Origin: Pseudomonas sp. QTF5
Lineage (GTDB): Bacteria > Pseudomonadota > Gammaproteobacteria > Pseudomonadales > Pseudomonadaceae
Reading direction: 5' to 3'
Assembly (NCBI RefSeq): GCF_000512695.2
Contig: NZ_AZRW02000046.1
Location: forward strand, 1-38,026
Length of the DNA: 38,026 nt
Both the position numbers and the translations under genes were made by a program. How positions within the stretch are numbered: position 1 is the stretch's first letter; every line of letters begins with the position of its first letter. Below the pieces are notes generated by a model. The model saw only the letters and a list, made by a program, of their open reading frames with translations. It made no database searches and was not told the origin of the DNA. Shown one piece after another: positions 8,055 through 16,852 of the stretch.

Positions 8055-10079
8055 ATGAGCGACGAAGCACAGCGCTGGAAAGAGAAATACCTCAAAAGCA
8101 TCGAACAACAAGAAAAACTGGAACGTCGATGGGACGCCCGGCTCGATCTGCTGCGTCGCGGGCTGGTGCGCAGCACCCTGGCCGCAGAAGGTACCGATCG
8201 CGCTGTTGACCAATGCATGAAGGAAATGCGCGAAGTCGTCCGCACCGATGACATGGACGCCGGCCTGGCTGCCTTGCTGCCGCGCCTGGAAAAAGCCGTG
8301 CTTGACTCCGAGCAACGCCGGGAAACCCGGGTCAATCAAGTCAGTGCCGCCCTGACGTCGCTGGTCTCTCAGCTGCAAGCGTTGCCACTGCCCCGGGAAG
8401 TGAGCCGGCCACTGAAAAAATTCGCCAAACAGCTCGACGGACGCGTAAGCCAGGCTCGCGAAATTCCGTTGCTGCTTAGCGAGCTGAGCGGCTTGCAAGG
8501 CAAAGCCTTGAACCTGCTGGAGAACCCTGCCGAACCTGATCGTCCGGGTTTTCTGCAGCGGTTGTTCAGTAGGGAAACGGAGGAGACCGCTTCACAGATC
8601 CTCGCCCCCGAATCGCAAATACCTGCCGCGCAACCTGTCGACCCGGTTGCAGCAGCGCCGGCCGTGCCCCTAAAAGCGACGGTTAATTTCGCGCCAGCCG
8701 CCGAGAAACCGCAAGCGGTGCTGCCAACTATAGAAGTCGCTCTGCCCGCCGCTGCACCGCTGCAAATTCAGGCGCCAACAGCAATCGCACCTGCGTCTGA
8801 AGTCATGGCGTTTGTCCCGCCCGTCCTTGAGCCAGAAGCTACGAGCAGCCAAGCCCCGGAGGTACAACCTCGGCCGAATATCGAACAACCAAAAGAGCCG
8901 GTTCCATCGATCGCCCTACCGGCCACTCAGGCTCCGTCGGCAGTCAATCCAGATGAACTGACACCGGAGGCCATCGATCCAGAGCCCTCCGAGCACGACA
9001 TTCTGTATGCCCTGCCGGACTCGCCAGAACCGTCCTACAGCTCTGTCGCCAAGCACATCGAAGACACCCTGCTGGGCCTTCTCGATGACCTGGCATTGCC
9101 CGAACGCTATCGTCCGCAAGCCGAGGCGATGCGCGATCGTCTTCAAAACGGCTTGAACTGGTACGAACTGCTGCCAATCCTCGATGACTTGGCAACGTTG
9201 ATGCTGGCAATTACCGACAGCGGCCAGCACGAATTCGAGGCGTACCTGCAACAACTCAACGAACGCCTCGAGTCATTTCAGAGCAACCTGCAAGCGGCGA
9301 GCGACGGCCACGCCGACAACCGCTCGGCCGCGCGGGAAATGGACACGCAGATTCGCGAGCAAGTCGATGGCTTGCAAAGCAGCATGCAAGAAGCGGCGGA
9401 CCTTGATGATCTCAAGCATGTGCTGGAAAACCACCTCGAAGGCTTGCTCGGCACCATGGACCTGCACCAGAAACAGCGCGACGAGCGTGAGCAGGAAGTA
9501 GCCGCCCGCTTGCAAAGTCTGGCCGAAAGGGTTGCCCATATGGAGGAGGAAGCCCTGAGCTACCGCGAGCATCTCGAAGAGCAGCGTCAGAAGGCGCTGA
9601 TCGATCCATTGACCGGCCTGCCGAATCGAGCTGCCTGGGGCGAACGCCTGGAGCATGAAATCGGCCAATGGCAACAACATGGCAATACCTTGTTGCTGGC
9701 AATGCTCGACCTCGACCATTTCAAACGCATCAATGACAACTATGGCCATCTGGCAGGCGACAAGGTGCTGAAAATCATCGCCAGCGTGCTAAGCAAGCGT
9801 CTGCGCGGGACTGATTTCATTGCCCGGTTCGGCGGTGAGGAGTTTGTACTGTTGATGCCTGCCACATTACCTATGGTCGGCGCGAAACTGCTGGAAACCT
9901 TGCGCGCATCGATCGAAGCCTGCCCGTTTCACTTCAAGGGCAAGCGAGTCACCATTACCATTTCCATGGGACTGACCGCCTTCAGACCCGGCGAACATAG
10001 CGATCTTGTGCTTGAAAGAGCTGATCAGGCGTTATACCGGGCGAAAAATACCGGACGAAATCGAATTGAACTGGGCTGA
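8055..10079 (+). CDS. dgcH: Diguanylate cyclase (GGDEF), DgcH-like
   Basis: This 674-residue protein should make cyclic di-GMP from two GTP. The N-terminal part (about 1-180) is helical and soluble. A Pro/Ala/Glu-rich, low-complexity linker covers about 190-320, a second helical region with coiled-coil character about 320-510, and the GGDEF domain about 515-674. The active-site motif is GGEEF at 593-597, preceded by the inhibitory-site motif RGTD at 584-587, so product inhibition is expected. No membrane segment is seen. Its position beside the EEP gene and ampDh2 matches dgcH (PA5487) of P. aeruginosa; the symbol is given on synteny. Confidence 0.9.
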   Translation: MSDEAQRWKEKYLKSIEQQEKLERRWDARLDLLRRGLVRSTLAAEGTDRAVDQCMKEMREVVRTDDMDAGLAALLPRLEKAVLDSEQRRETRVNQVSAALTSLVSQLQALPLPREVSRPLKKFAKQLDGRVSQAREIPLLLSELSGLQGKALNLLENPAEPDRPGFLQRLFSRETEETASQILAPESQIPAAQPVDPVAAAPAVPLKATVNFAPAAEKPQAVLPTIEVALPAAAPLQIQAPTAIAPASEVMAFVPPVLEPEATSSQAPEVQPRPNIEQPKEPVPSIALPATQAPSAVNPDELTPEAIDPEPSEHDILYALPDSPEPSYSSVAKHIEDTLLGLLDDLALPERYRPQAEAMRDRLQNGLNWYELLPILDDLATLMLAITDSGQHEFEAYLQQLNERLESFQSNLQAASDGHADNRSAAREMDTQIREQVDGLQSSMQEAADLDDLKHVLENHLEGLLGTMDLHQKQRDEREQEVAARLQSLAERVAHMEEEALSYREHLEEQRQKALIDPLTGLPNRAAWGERLEHEIGQWQQHGNTLLLAMLDLDHFKRINDNYGHLAGDKVLKIIASVLSKRLRGTDFIARFGGEEFVLLMPATLPMVGAKLLETLRASIEACPFHFKGKRVTITISMGLTAFRPGEHSDLVLERADQALYRAKNTGRNRIELG

Positions 10080-10185
10080 CGGCCAATTGTTCCATTTTGT
10101 TTAAAGGAGCGTTTTTTGCCATTAGCGCCGCAAGGCAATACGTTACACTGTTGCATTATTGTCTTTGCGTGTACTGTCTTCTGCC

Positions 10186-10965
10186 ATGAAATGTCTTATT
10201 TTTATTGCGTCGCTGCTTCTATTAGCCGGTTGTGCCAGCGGCCCACGAATCGATACCAGCCACCCTTCAGCCAATCACGACAGCCGTATTCAGTTCGTGG
10301 TGATGCATTACACGTCCGCATCCCTGGAGAACTCGTTGCAATTGTTGACCCATGGCGAGGTCAGCAGCCACTACCTGATTAGCGACGACAAGCGCGCCAC
10401 TATTTATAAGCTAATGGATGAAAATGTCCGGGCCTGGCACGCTGGCGAAAGCGAATGGCAAGGCCGGACCTGGCTGAACTCCAGTTCCATTGGCATCGAA
10501 ATCGTTAATCAGGGCTTTGAGGACACCCCGACCGGGCGTCTCTGGTACCCCTATAGCGAAGCCCAGATTGAGTCGATGATCTTCCTGCTCAAGGACATCA
10601 GCAAGCGCCAAGGCATCAGCCCCCGCCATATCATTGGCCATAGCGACATCGCACCGATGCGCAAGCTCGACCCCGGCCCGCTGTTCCCTTGGAAGCGCCT
10701 GGCTGCCGAAGGCTTGGGGATCTGGCCGAACGAACAGGCCGTGGCGCGGCAGCAAGCGCAGTTCGCCGTGCAATTACCAAGTATCAGTTGGTTTCAGGCA
10801 CAGCTTGCCCGCGTGGGATACGCCACGCCGCAAACCGGCGAACTGGATGCAGCGACACGCAATGTGCTGGCGGCCTTTCAGCTGCATTTTCGCCCTACCC
10901 GTTTCGACGGCACACCGGACGCACAAACCGCGGCGATTCTTCAGGTGTTGAATCAGACAAAATAA
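10186..10965 (+). CDS. ampDh2: N-acetylmuramoyl-L-alanine amidase, lipoprotein (AmpDh2)
   Basis: This 259-residue zinc amidase cleaves the bond between N-acetylmuramic acid and the stem peptide in periplasmic murein. The chosen ATG gives a lipoprotein signal with lipobox LAGC and lipidated C16; a start 27 bases upstream would add residues before the signal and is rejected. The Amidase_2 domain spans about 35-180, with predicted zinc ligands H41, H152 and D162 and catalytic E105. A PG_binding_1 domain follows at about 195-257. The length equals that of P. aeruginosa AmpDh2. AmpD paralogs process muropeptides and so influence ampC beta-lactamase induction. The ribosome site is weak. Confidence 0.93.
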   Translation: MKCLIFIASLLLLAGCASGPRIDTSHPSANHDSRIQFVVMHYTSASLENSLQLLTHGEVSSHYLISDDKRATIYKLMDENVRAWHAGESEWQGRTWLNSSSIGIEIVNQGFEDTPTGRLWYPYSEAQIESMIFLLKDISKRQGISPRHIIGHSDIAPMRKLDPGPLFPWKRLAAEGLGIWPNEQAVARQQAQFAVQLPSISWFQAQLARVGYATPQTGELDAATRNVLAAFQLHFRPTRFDGTPDAQTAAILQVLNQTK

Positions 10966-11038
10966 TGACGCCCGCCCGACGGTCAGCGCTTTTTCCAAAT
11001 CAGCAGCTATAACTCATTGGTAATTCTTCGGATATTCC

Positions 11039-12655
11039 ATGATGCCTGCTGCTCGGGAGAGACTGCATAGCTGGTTCTATCGCCCTTGGTTTTTGGCGAT
11101 GCTGGCTACTGCCTTGAGCGCAACGCTTCTGACGGTCGGCAGTTTGTTCGTGGCGATGAATCAAGTCGAGCACAACGAAAGCCAGGAAATGAATGCCCAG
11201 GGAGAACGCTTCCTGGTCCGCCTGGAGCAGCTGTTCGGGCAGTTGCGCGAAAGCCTCGATGACCTGCAAGCCCAACCGCTGCGAGGTTGCGATGACGAAA
11301 TGATCGCCACCCTGCAGCAGGTCAGCTTCAATTACCGCTTCGTTTATGAAGCCGCTTATATGGACACTTCGCGAACCTGCTCCAACCGCCCCCGCCAGGA
11401 AGGGGTGTCGCTGATCCGACCGCCGGACATCAAGGGCCCCACCTACAGCTATTGGCTGAACACCACCACCGAACCCGATGAGAACCGCGCCGCACTGATG
11501 CTTGGGCGTGGCAATTTCCGGGTTGCGACGTCGCGCGGGCATTTGACCGACATGGTCGATCTGTCTCCGGGGAGTAGTCTGTTGGTGGTGCTCGACCACG
11601 GCAGCCGGGCGGTTCCGGTACTCGGTGTCGCGCAGGCCTGGCCCCCGGCGAAACCCTGGCCCCCGAAAAGCCGCGATGCGCTGCAAGTTACTCATACCCA
11701 CCTGATTTACCAAATGCCCACTAACACACCCGACTACCAACTGGTACTGATCACCCCTCGCACCGGAATGCATGTACCAGCGGTATGGTGGTGGCTACTG
11801 CCGGCCAGCCTGGCGCTGAGTGCTTGTGTCGGCATTCTGGTGTTTCTACTAGTGCGCCAGCGGCAATCGCTGGATGCCGAACTGCAAGGCGCCATTCGGC
11901 GAGGCGAGTTGCAAGTGTTGTATCAACCGATCTTCGACCTCGACAGCCGCAACTGCGTCGGCGCCGAAGCCCTGCTGCGCTGGCGAAGGCCGGACGGTAC
12001 GCTGACCAGTCCCGACCTGTTCATTCCGATGGCGGAGAATACTGGCCAGATCCGCCAGATGACTGACTTCGTATTGCAGCGCCTGCTGGAACAGCTCGGG
12101 CAACTGTTGCGGTCCAATCCGCAACTGTACATTTCGGTTAACCTGGCGGCCTGCGATGTCATGGTGCCGCGTATTGGTCAGGTGATGGCGCGCCTGTTGA
12201 GCGTGCACCGGGTGGCGGCCAGGCAGATTGCCTTTGAAGTGACCGAGCGCGGTTTGGTGGATGTGGTGGTGGCCAGAGAAAACCTGCAAGCCCTGCGGGA
12301 TGTCGGGCATCAGGTGCTGATCGACGACTTTGGCACCGGCTATTGCAGCCTCGCCTACCTGCAAACCCTACCGGTGGACTGCTTGAAAATCGACAAGGCG
12401 TTTATCGACGCGCTGGGCCATGATGCCGCCAGCAGCGGCGTAGCACCGCACATCATTCGCATGGCTCAGGCCCTGCAACTCAAGGTCATTGCAGAAGGCA
12501 TCGAACATGAAGCCCAAGTGGTGTTTCTGAGCAGCGAAGGGGTGAAGTTCGGTCAAGGCTGGCTGTTCTCCCACGCACTGAGCGCCGTGCAGTTCATCGA
12601 ACTGATCACCCGTGGCCGCCGACTGACCACCCGACGTCTGGATGACGAAGCCTGA
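11039..12655 (+). CDS. CSS-motif EAL cyclic-di-GMP phosphodiesterase
   Basis: This 538-residue inner-membrane protein probably hydrolyses c-di-GMP. Membrane segments lie at about 17-40 and 249-272, with a periplasmic sensor between them of the CSS-motif class. The signature here is C-S-N (114-116) rather than CSS, with a second cysteine at C84 that could form the redox-sensing disulfide. The EAL domain is complete: E310 (EALL), N367, E399, D428-D429 (DDFGTGYCSL), K449, E485 and Q505. The periplasmic disulfide makes DsbA, encoded nearby, a possible partner by analogy with other CSS-EAL proteins. It converges with kinB, with 12 bases between stop codons. ATG at 11039 or 11042 could be used. Confidence 0.9.
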   Translation: MMPAARERLHSWFYRPWFLAMLATALSATLLTVGSLFVAMNQVEHNESQEMNAQGERFLVRLEQLFGQLRESLDDLQAQPLRGCDDEMIATLQQVSFNYRFVYEAAYMDTSRTCSNRPRQEGVSLIRPPDIKGPTYSYWLNTTTEPDENRAALMLGRGNFRVATSRGHLTDMVDLSPGSSLLVVLDHGSRAVPVLGVAQAWPPAKPWPPKSRDALQVTHTHLIYQMPTNTPDYQLVLITPRTGMHVPAVWWWLLPASLALSACVGILVFLLVRQRQSLDAELQGAIRRGELQVLYQPIFDLDSRNCVGAEALLRWRRPDGTLTSPDLFIPMAENTGQIRQMTDFVLQRLLEQLGQLLRSNPQLYISVNLAACDVMVPRIGQVMARLLSVHRVAARQIAFEVTERGLVDVVVARENLQALRDVGHQVLIDDFGTGYCSLAYLQTLPVDCLKIDKAFIDALGHDAASSGVAPHIIRMAQALQLKVIAEGIEHEAQVVFLSSEGVKFGQGWLFSHALSAVQFIELITRGRRLTTRRLDDEA

Positions 12656-12667
12656 GATGGATCAGGC

Positions 12668-14458
12668 TTATACCACCAGCGCCATGTAGAACTGCGTACC
12701 CTGTCCAGGCCGAGAGTAGACACCCATTCGCCCGCCATGCAGCTGCACGATTTCCTTGCACAGCGCCAGACCGAGCCCGGCTCCGCCCTTTTTGCGGCCG
12801 ACCTGGACAAAGGGTTCGAAGATCCGTCCCTGCTGGCCGTAGGCAATGCCTTCGCCGTTGTCCTCGACACTGATAATCATCCGCTCCCCATGCCGCCTGG
12901 CCTGCAAACGTATCAGCCCGTCACGGGAGGTATGGCGCAAGGCGTTGTCGATGAGGTTGTCGAGCACCCGTTCCAGTTGCGCCTGATCGGCTTGTAGCCG
13001 CGGTAATGGTCCCTGCACTTCCACCAGCAGCTCAATGCCCTTCTCCTGCGCCGGGCCGGCAAAGCGTATCTGGGCCTGATCCAGCAAGTCTTTGATGGAG
13101 CACGGTGCCAGGGTGAGTTTTTGCAGGCCGTTTTGATAGCGAGAGAAATTCAGCAGGTCGTTGATCAACTGCATCAGGCGCTGCATTTCTTCGTTGACGG
13201 TGTCCAGCAGGTCGGCTTCGCGAGAGTCTGCGGCAAAATGCGTACGCTCGCGGAACAGACCGAATGCCATGTGCATCCCGGTAACCGGAGTGCGCAACTC
13301 ATGGGAGGCGCGCAAGACAAACTCGCTGCGTACCCTTTCGAAAGCACGCTGTTCGGTGACGTCGTGCAACACCATCACGGCGCCGAGAATATGACCTTCG
13401 GTATGGCTGACCGGGGTCAGGCTATACGTCAGCAATCGCGACTCGCCATCGACCTCGATACTCAGGTCGTCCGGCGCCCGCTCCAGAGTGCCGCCGCGCA
13501 ACACCAATTGCAGTTGTGCATCCAGTTCGGGACGCTCAAGCGCTGTGCCCAGCCCTTGGCCGAGACGCTCGGTGTCCCAGCCTAACTGGCGCTGGGCCAC
13601 CGGGTTGAGGTGCTCGAGATGACCTTGACGATCGATAATCAGCAACCCGTCGTCGATGCTGTCGAGCACCGCTTGCAAACGTTGCTGGCCGGCGAGCAGC
13701 TCGTCGATATTGGTCGCCTGGTGCTCACGCAAGGCCTCGGCCATGATTCCGAACCGCCGGGTCAACAGGTTCATTTCCACCGCGGAAGAAATCGGCAGGG
13801 TCACTTCGAAATTGCCCTGGCCGATATTGTCAGCTGCCTGCACCAGAGCCTCGATCGGAGCCCCGAACCGCCGGGCGATCGCATGGGCGGTAATGAACCC
13901 GATAAACAACACCGCCACCCCGACCAATCCAAGCAGGCCGGCAATTAACAGTGCCCGCTCCCGGGCCTTGCGTTCGATCTCAGTGATGTTTTCCAGCGCG
14001 CGCTTCTGTTCAGAGATCAAACCGTTACGCAAGGCGTTGAATTTTTCCGTGAGCCCCCCGTCATCATTGACTACCTGTACCGGAGCGCGGGAAAGATCAA
14101 AGGCCTGCAGTAAGCTCTGATAATCAGCCTTCGCTTTTTTGAAACCATACTGGGCACCCTCGCTGGACGGCTCGCGAGCAATGCCTTCATCAAGCAACTC
14201 AAGGGAATGCTGCCTGGATGCCTCGAACGCCGCAGGGTCAGGGTTTTCGCCAAGCACGATCATCAGTTGATCACCCAGGGTCTGACGCAGCTTCAATCCC
14301 AGGTCCAGCGTGACGAAGTTGTCACGGATCAGGGCTTCCTGAGTCCCTGCCATCTGCATCACGCTGACCAGCCCGAGCAACAGCCCAAGCAGCGCCACGG
14401 TCATCAGCGCGGAAATACTCAGAAACAGCCGGGTGCGCAACGTCATCGCCAGTTTCAT
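12668..14458 (-). CDS. kinB: Sensor histidine kinase KinB (alginate regulation)
   Basis: This 596-residue inner-membrane kinase is the partner of AlgB. Membrane segments lie at about 11-33 and 169-190 and enclose a periplasmic helical sensor of about 135 residues. A HAMP domain follows (about 191-245), then a PAS domain (about 255-370), the dimerization domain with H386 in the motif ASHELRTP (P391), and an ATP-binding domain with LDNLIDNALRH, EDNGEGI and GGAGLGLAL. P. aeruginosa KinB has H385 and P390 in a 595-residue protein, so the match is very close. There KinB acts mainly as an AlgB phosphatase and restrains alginate production. It begins 10 bp after algB in the same operon. Confidence 0.97.
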   Translation of the reverse strand: MKLAMTLRTRLFLSISALMTVALLGLLLGLVSVMQMAGTQEALIRDNFVTLDLGLKLRQTLGDQLMIVLGENPDPAAFEASRQHSLELLDEGIAREPSSEGAQYGFKKAKADYQSLLQAFDLSRAPVQVVNDDGGLTEKFNALRNGLISEQKRALENITEIERKARERALLIAGLLGLVGVAVLFIGFITAHAIARRFGAPIEALVQAADNIGQGNFEVTLPISSAVEMNLLTRRFGIMAEALREHQATNIDELLAGQQRLQAVLDSIDDGLLIIDRQGHLEHLNPVAQRQLGWDTERLGQGLGTALERPELDAQLQLVLRGGTLERAPDDLSIEVDGESRLLTYSLTPVSHTEGHILGAVMVLHDVTEQRAFERVRSEFVLRASHELRTPVTGMHMAFGLFRERTHFAADSREADLLDTVNEEMQRLMQLINDLLNFSRYQNGLQKLTLAPCSIKDLLDQAQIRFAGPAQEKGIELLVEVQGPLPRLQADQAQLERVLDNLIDNALRHTSRDGLIRLQARRHGERMIISVEDNGEGIAYGQQGRIFEPFVQVGRKKGGAGLGLALCKEIVQLHGGRMGVYSRPGQGTQFYMALVV

Positions 14459-14468
14459 CTATTACGAC

Positions 14469-15815
14469 TCACAGATTGTACTGCTTGCGTTTGCGGTACA
14501 GGGTCGAAGCATCGATACCCAGGGTCTTGGCCGCCTGATCCAGCGTATCGGCCGTGGCCAGGACCGCGCCAATGTGAGCTTTTTCCAATTCATCCAGGCT
14601 CAGCGCAGCACCGATGCGCGGCGTATGGTTGGTCGGGGTCTCGGCCATGCCCAAGTGGCTGAGCTCTACCCGATCCTGCGGACAAATAATGCTCGCGCGC
14701 TCCACCACGTTACGCAGCTCGCGAATGTTGCCCGGCCAGCGGTAGCCGAGCAGCGCTTCGCGGGCCTCGTCGCTGAAACACCGGGCCGGGCGCGAGTATT
14801 CCTTGACGAAGCGTGCCAGGAAACGGTCAGCCAGGTTCAGAATGTCTTCCCTGCGTTCGCGAAGTGGCGGCAGGTGCAAGGTGATGACGTTCAGGCGATA
14901 GAGCAAGTCTTCCCGAAAACGGCCATCGCGAACCATGTCTTCAAGGTTGAGGTTAGTCGCTGCGAGGATTCGCACATCGGCACGGCGGGTCACCGGGTCG
15001 CCCACGCGTTCGTATTCCTTGTCCTGAATGAAACGCAGCAATTTTGGCTGCAAGGTCAATGGAAAATCGCCGATCTCGTCGAGAAATAACGTTCCGCCGT
15101 CGGCCTGGTTGACACGACCCAAGGTACTTTCACTGGCACCGGTGAACGCGCCGCGGCTGTGTCCGAAGAGCTCGCTGTCCATCAACTCTGCTGTCAGGGA
15201 CGGGCAGTTGACGGTGACGCAGGACTTCTTCTGGCGTTTGCTCCAGCCGTGAATGGCCCGTGACAGCTCACCTTTACCCGTGCCGGATTCGCCGAGAAGC
15301 AGAATATTGGCGTCAGTACTGGCGACCTGGCGCGCGGTTTCGAGCACCACTTTCATGGCTGGACTGTGGGAATCCAGGCCCTCCTTGGGTTTCCGCACTT
15401 CACCTTCGAGGGCTTCCAGGCGCGCCGAGAGTTGCCGTACTTCCAGCTGTTTGGCAGTGGCCAGACGCAACTGGTCGGGGCTGCAAGGTTTGACCAGGTA
15501 GTCGGCGGCGCCAGCGTGAATCGCATCCACGGCAGTGTCGACGGCCGAGTGAGCAGTGACGATCACCACCCGCATCCAGGGCGCCTGGATGCGCATCTGG
15601 GCCAGCACATCCAGGCCGTTATCTTCGCCCAGGCGCAAATCGAGGAAGCACAGATCGAAAACCTGGCGCTGCAACAAGGCTTCGGCCTGAGCAGCGCTGG
15701 TCGCGGTGGCCACACTGTAGCCTTCGTCTTCGAGGCAATAGCGAAAGGTTCGAAGGATGGCGGACTCATCATCCACCAGCAGAATGCGGCCTTGATGCTC
15801 AGTGGCTGATTCCAT
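14469..15815 (-). CDS. algB: Response regulator AlgB (NtrC family)
   Basis: This 448-residue transcription factor of the NtrC family activates alginate biosynthesis genes. The receiver domain (1-125) has phosphoacceptor D59 and K109. The AAA+ domain has Walker A GESGTGKG at 175-182, an intact GAFTGA sigma54-contact loop at 222-227 and Walker B at 240-250. A C-terminal Fis-type helix-turn-helix lies near 425-445. In P. aeruginosa AlgB binds the algD promoter, and its phosphorylation by KinB and BphP links it to other regulons. The ribosome site AAGGAG precedes the ATG. The intact GAFTGA is noteworthy because a sigma54-type promoter lies just upstream, facing away. Confidence 0.97.
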   Translation of the reverse strand: MESATEHQGRILLVDDESAILRTFRYCLEDEGYSVATATSAAQAEALLQRQVFDLCFLDLRLGEDNGLDVLAQMRIQAPWMRVVIVTAHSAVDTAVDAIHAGAADYLVKPCSPDQLRLATAKQLEVRQLSARLEALEGEVRKPKEGLDSHSPAMKVVLETARQVASTDANILLLGESGTGKGELSRAIHGWSKRQKKSCVTVNCPSLTAELMDSELFGHSRGAFTGASESTLGRVNQADGGTLFLDEIGDFPLTLQPKLLRFIQDKEYERVGDPVTRRADVRILAATNLNLEDMVRDGRFREDLLYRLNVITLHLPPLRERREDILNLADRFLARFVKEYSRPARCFSDEAREALLGYRWPGNIRELRNVVERASIICPQDRVELSHLGMAETPTNHTPRIGAALSLDELEKAHIGAVLATADTLDQAAKTLGIDASTLYRKRKQYNL

Positions 15816-16161
15816 GTTCCTGCGCTCCTTTAATTGATGATTTAGTTAGCCCGGAAAAATCGGGCAAGTTGCATGATTGAGTGTGGTCGATTCCAGACAA
15901 AACAGCGGAGCTATCTACTCAACGACAATATAATTCACTGATTTATCTGATTTTTTATTAATAGACCCTTCCTCGGCGATTGCCTGCGTCCCTTTCTGAC
16001 ATCTGTGCCCTTGCGTCAATTCCAAAAATATTGAAAGTTTCGGCGAGCTCATCGTGCATTACGCACGACCTCAGAAGAGGCATCGTGCAGGATGCCTCCG
16101 AAACAATTTTCACAAATCATATAACTTATTGATTTTAATCATATTAAACCTAACAAAAAGG
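15816..16161. other. Long AT-rich non-coding region upstream of algB
   Basis: This is the promoter region of algB plus extra sequence. It has AT-rich tracts (about 15925-15965 and 16105-16160) and, between them, a compact fold (16037-16104) described separately. I see no convincing coding frame and no classic sigma70 pair that I would defend. Confidence 0.6.
16037..16104. other. Three-stem folded element between algB and the next gene
   Basis: GTTTCGG (16037-16043) pairs with CCGAAAC (16098-16104). Inside lie two hairpins: TCGTGC-ATTAC-GCACGA (16052-16068) and GAGGCATC-GTGCAG-GATGCCTC (16077-16098). The closing stem and the second hairpin share one base (16098). Together they describe a three-way junction of 68 bases. 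It could be an RNA domain, a DNA cruciform or a regulatory hairpin. No T-run follows on either strand, so it is not an ordinary terminator. Confidence 0.5.
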
Positions 16162-16177
16162 TGGCATGCAGGCTGCA
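16162..16177 (+). promoter_or_regulatory. Sigma54 (RpoN)-type promoter
   Basis: TGGCATGCAGGCTGCA has the invariant GG (16163-16164) and GC (16175-16176) at exactly the 12-bp offset required for a -24/-12 element; the consensus is TGGCAC-N5-TTGCA. Transcription would start near 16188, leaving a leader of about 68 nt to the small gene at 16256. Confidence 0.6.
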
Positions 16178-16255
16178 GGAGTCTGGGTAATCAGGGCATT
16201 TAATGAACCAGCGCCCGCCAAAAGAATACGACCCCGCGTGGGGAGGAACTTCAGG

Positions 16256-16543
16256 ATGAATCGCCAAGGTGCCGCCCAATTGCGTATCTCGCCATTGCAT
16301 GTCCAGCAGGGCCTGTTTGCCTTGCTGGCGCTGTTGATCACCTTGATTGGAGGCCAGCAATTCTTGCGCTGGGAACAGAGCCAGCAGCCGGAGACACCGC
16401 ACCTGTCGATTCCACATCCCCCCCAAACCCACTTCAGCGCTGGCAGCAACCTGACTGACAACGACTCAATGCGAATGATGGATGTCGACCAGGCCCAGCC
16501 TGTTGATGTTGATGAGACGCCTCAAGAACGTTGGGTGTTTTAA
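16256..16543 (+). CDS. Small single-pass membrane protein of unknown function
   Basis: This 95-residue protein has no family I recognize. Residues about 18-36 (GLFALLALLITLIGGQQF) form one hydrophobic segment after a short basic N-terminus, and the remaining 55-60 residues are polar and acidic (SMRMMDVDQAQPVDVDETPQ), probably on the periplasmic side. The ATG at 16256 has an AGGA site 8 bases upstream; the frame stays open to an earlier start at 16166, but that lies inside the sigma54-type promoter. A small gene also follows algB in P. aeruginosa (PA5482 by position). A role linked to the envelope or to alginate is only suggested by location. Confidence 0.72.
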   Translation: MNRQGAAQLRISPLHVQQGLFALLALLITLIGGQQFLRWEQSQQPETPHLSIPHPPQTHFSAGSNLTDNDSMRMMDVDQAQPVDVDETPQERWVF

Positions 16544-16624
16544 GCAAACGAACTTGGCGTGCTCGCCACGCCCGGAAAAGCACCACAAGCAACACCTTTA
16601 AACAGATGTGTAAGGAGAATCACC

Positions 16625-16789
16625 ATGTTGAGCTGGGCAATCACATTCTTGATCATTGCCATCATCGCCGCAGTACTGGGCTTCGGTGGTATCGCGGGCA
16701 CCGCCACGGGTATCGCCAAGATTCTCTTTGTCGTGTTCCTGGTGATGTTCATTGCTTCCTTCTTCTTTGGCCGCCGCGGTCGAGGCTGA
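16625..16789 (+). CDS. DUF1328 (YtjA-type) small membrane protein
   Basis: This 54-residue hydrophobic protein has two membrane helices (about 3-25 and 29-47) linked by the conserved GFGGIAGTATGIAK segment and ending in the basic tail GRRGRG. This is the DUF1328/YtjA family, small inner-membrane proteins of unknown function that are often stress-induced. An excellent ribosome site AAGGAG lies 7 bases before the ATG. Genome annotations often start this frame earlier, at 16559, but that part has no conserved sequence. A GGCGTG...CACGCC hairpin lies in its leader at about 16556-16572. Confidence 0.9.
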   Translation: MLSWAITFLIIAIIAAVLGFGGIAGTATGIAKILFVVFLVMFIASFFFGRRGRG

Positions 16790-16852
16790 AATAACTGAAG
16801 AAAGAGTTCGAAACATGAAAGAGGCCACAGCGCTTCTTTCCACGCGCTACCC

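Noticed and set aside
16550..16577. AlgU promoter at GAACTT ahead of the DUF1328 gene
   Set aside because: No TCTGA-like -10 occurs at 16-17 bp spacing. The intervening GGCGTG/CACGCC is a hairpin.
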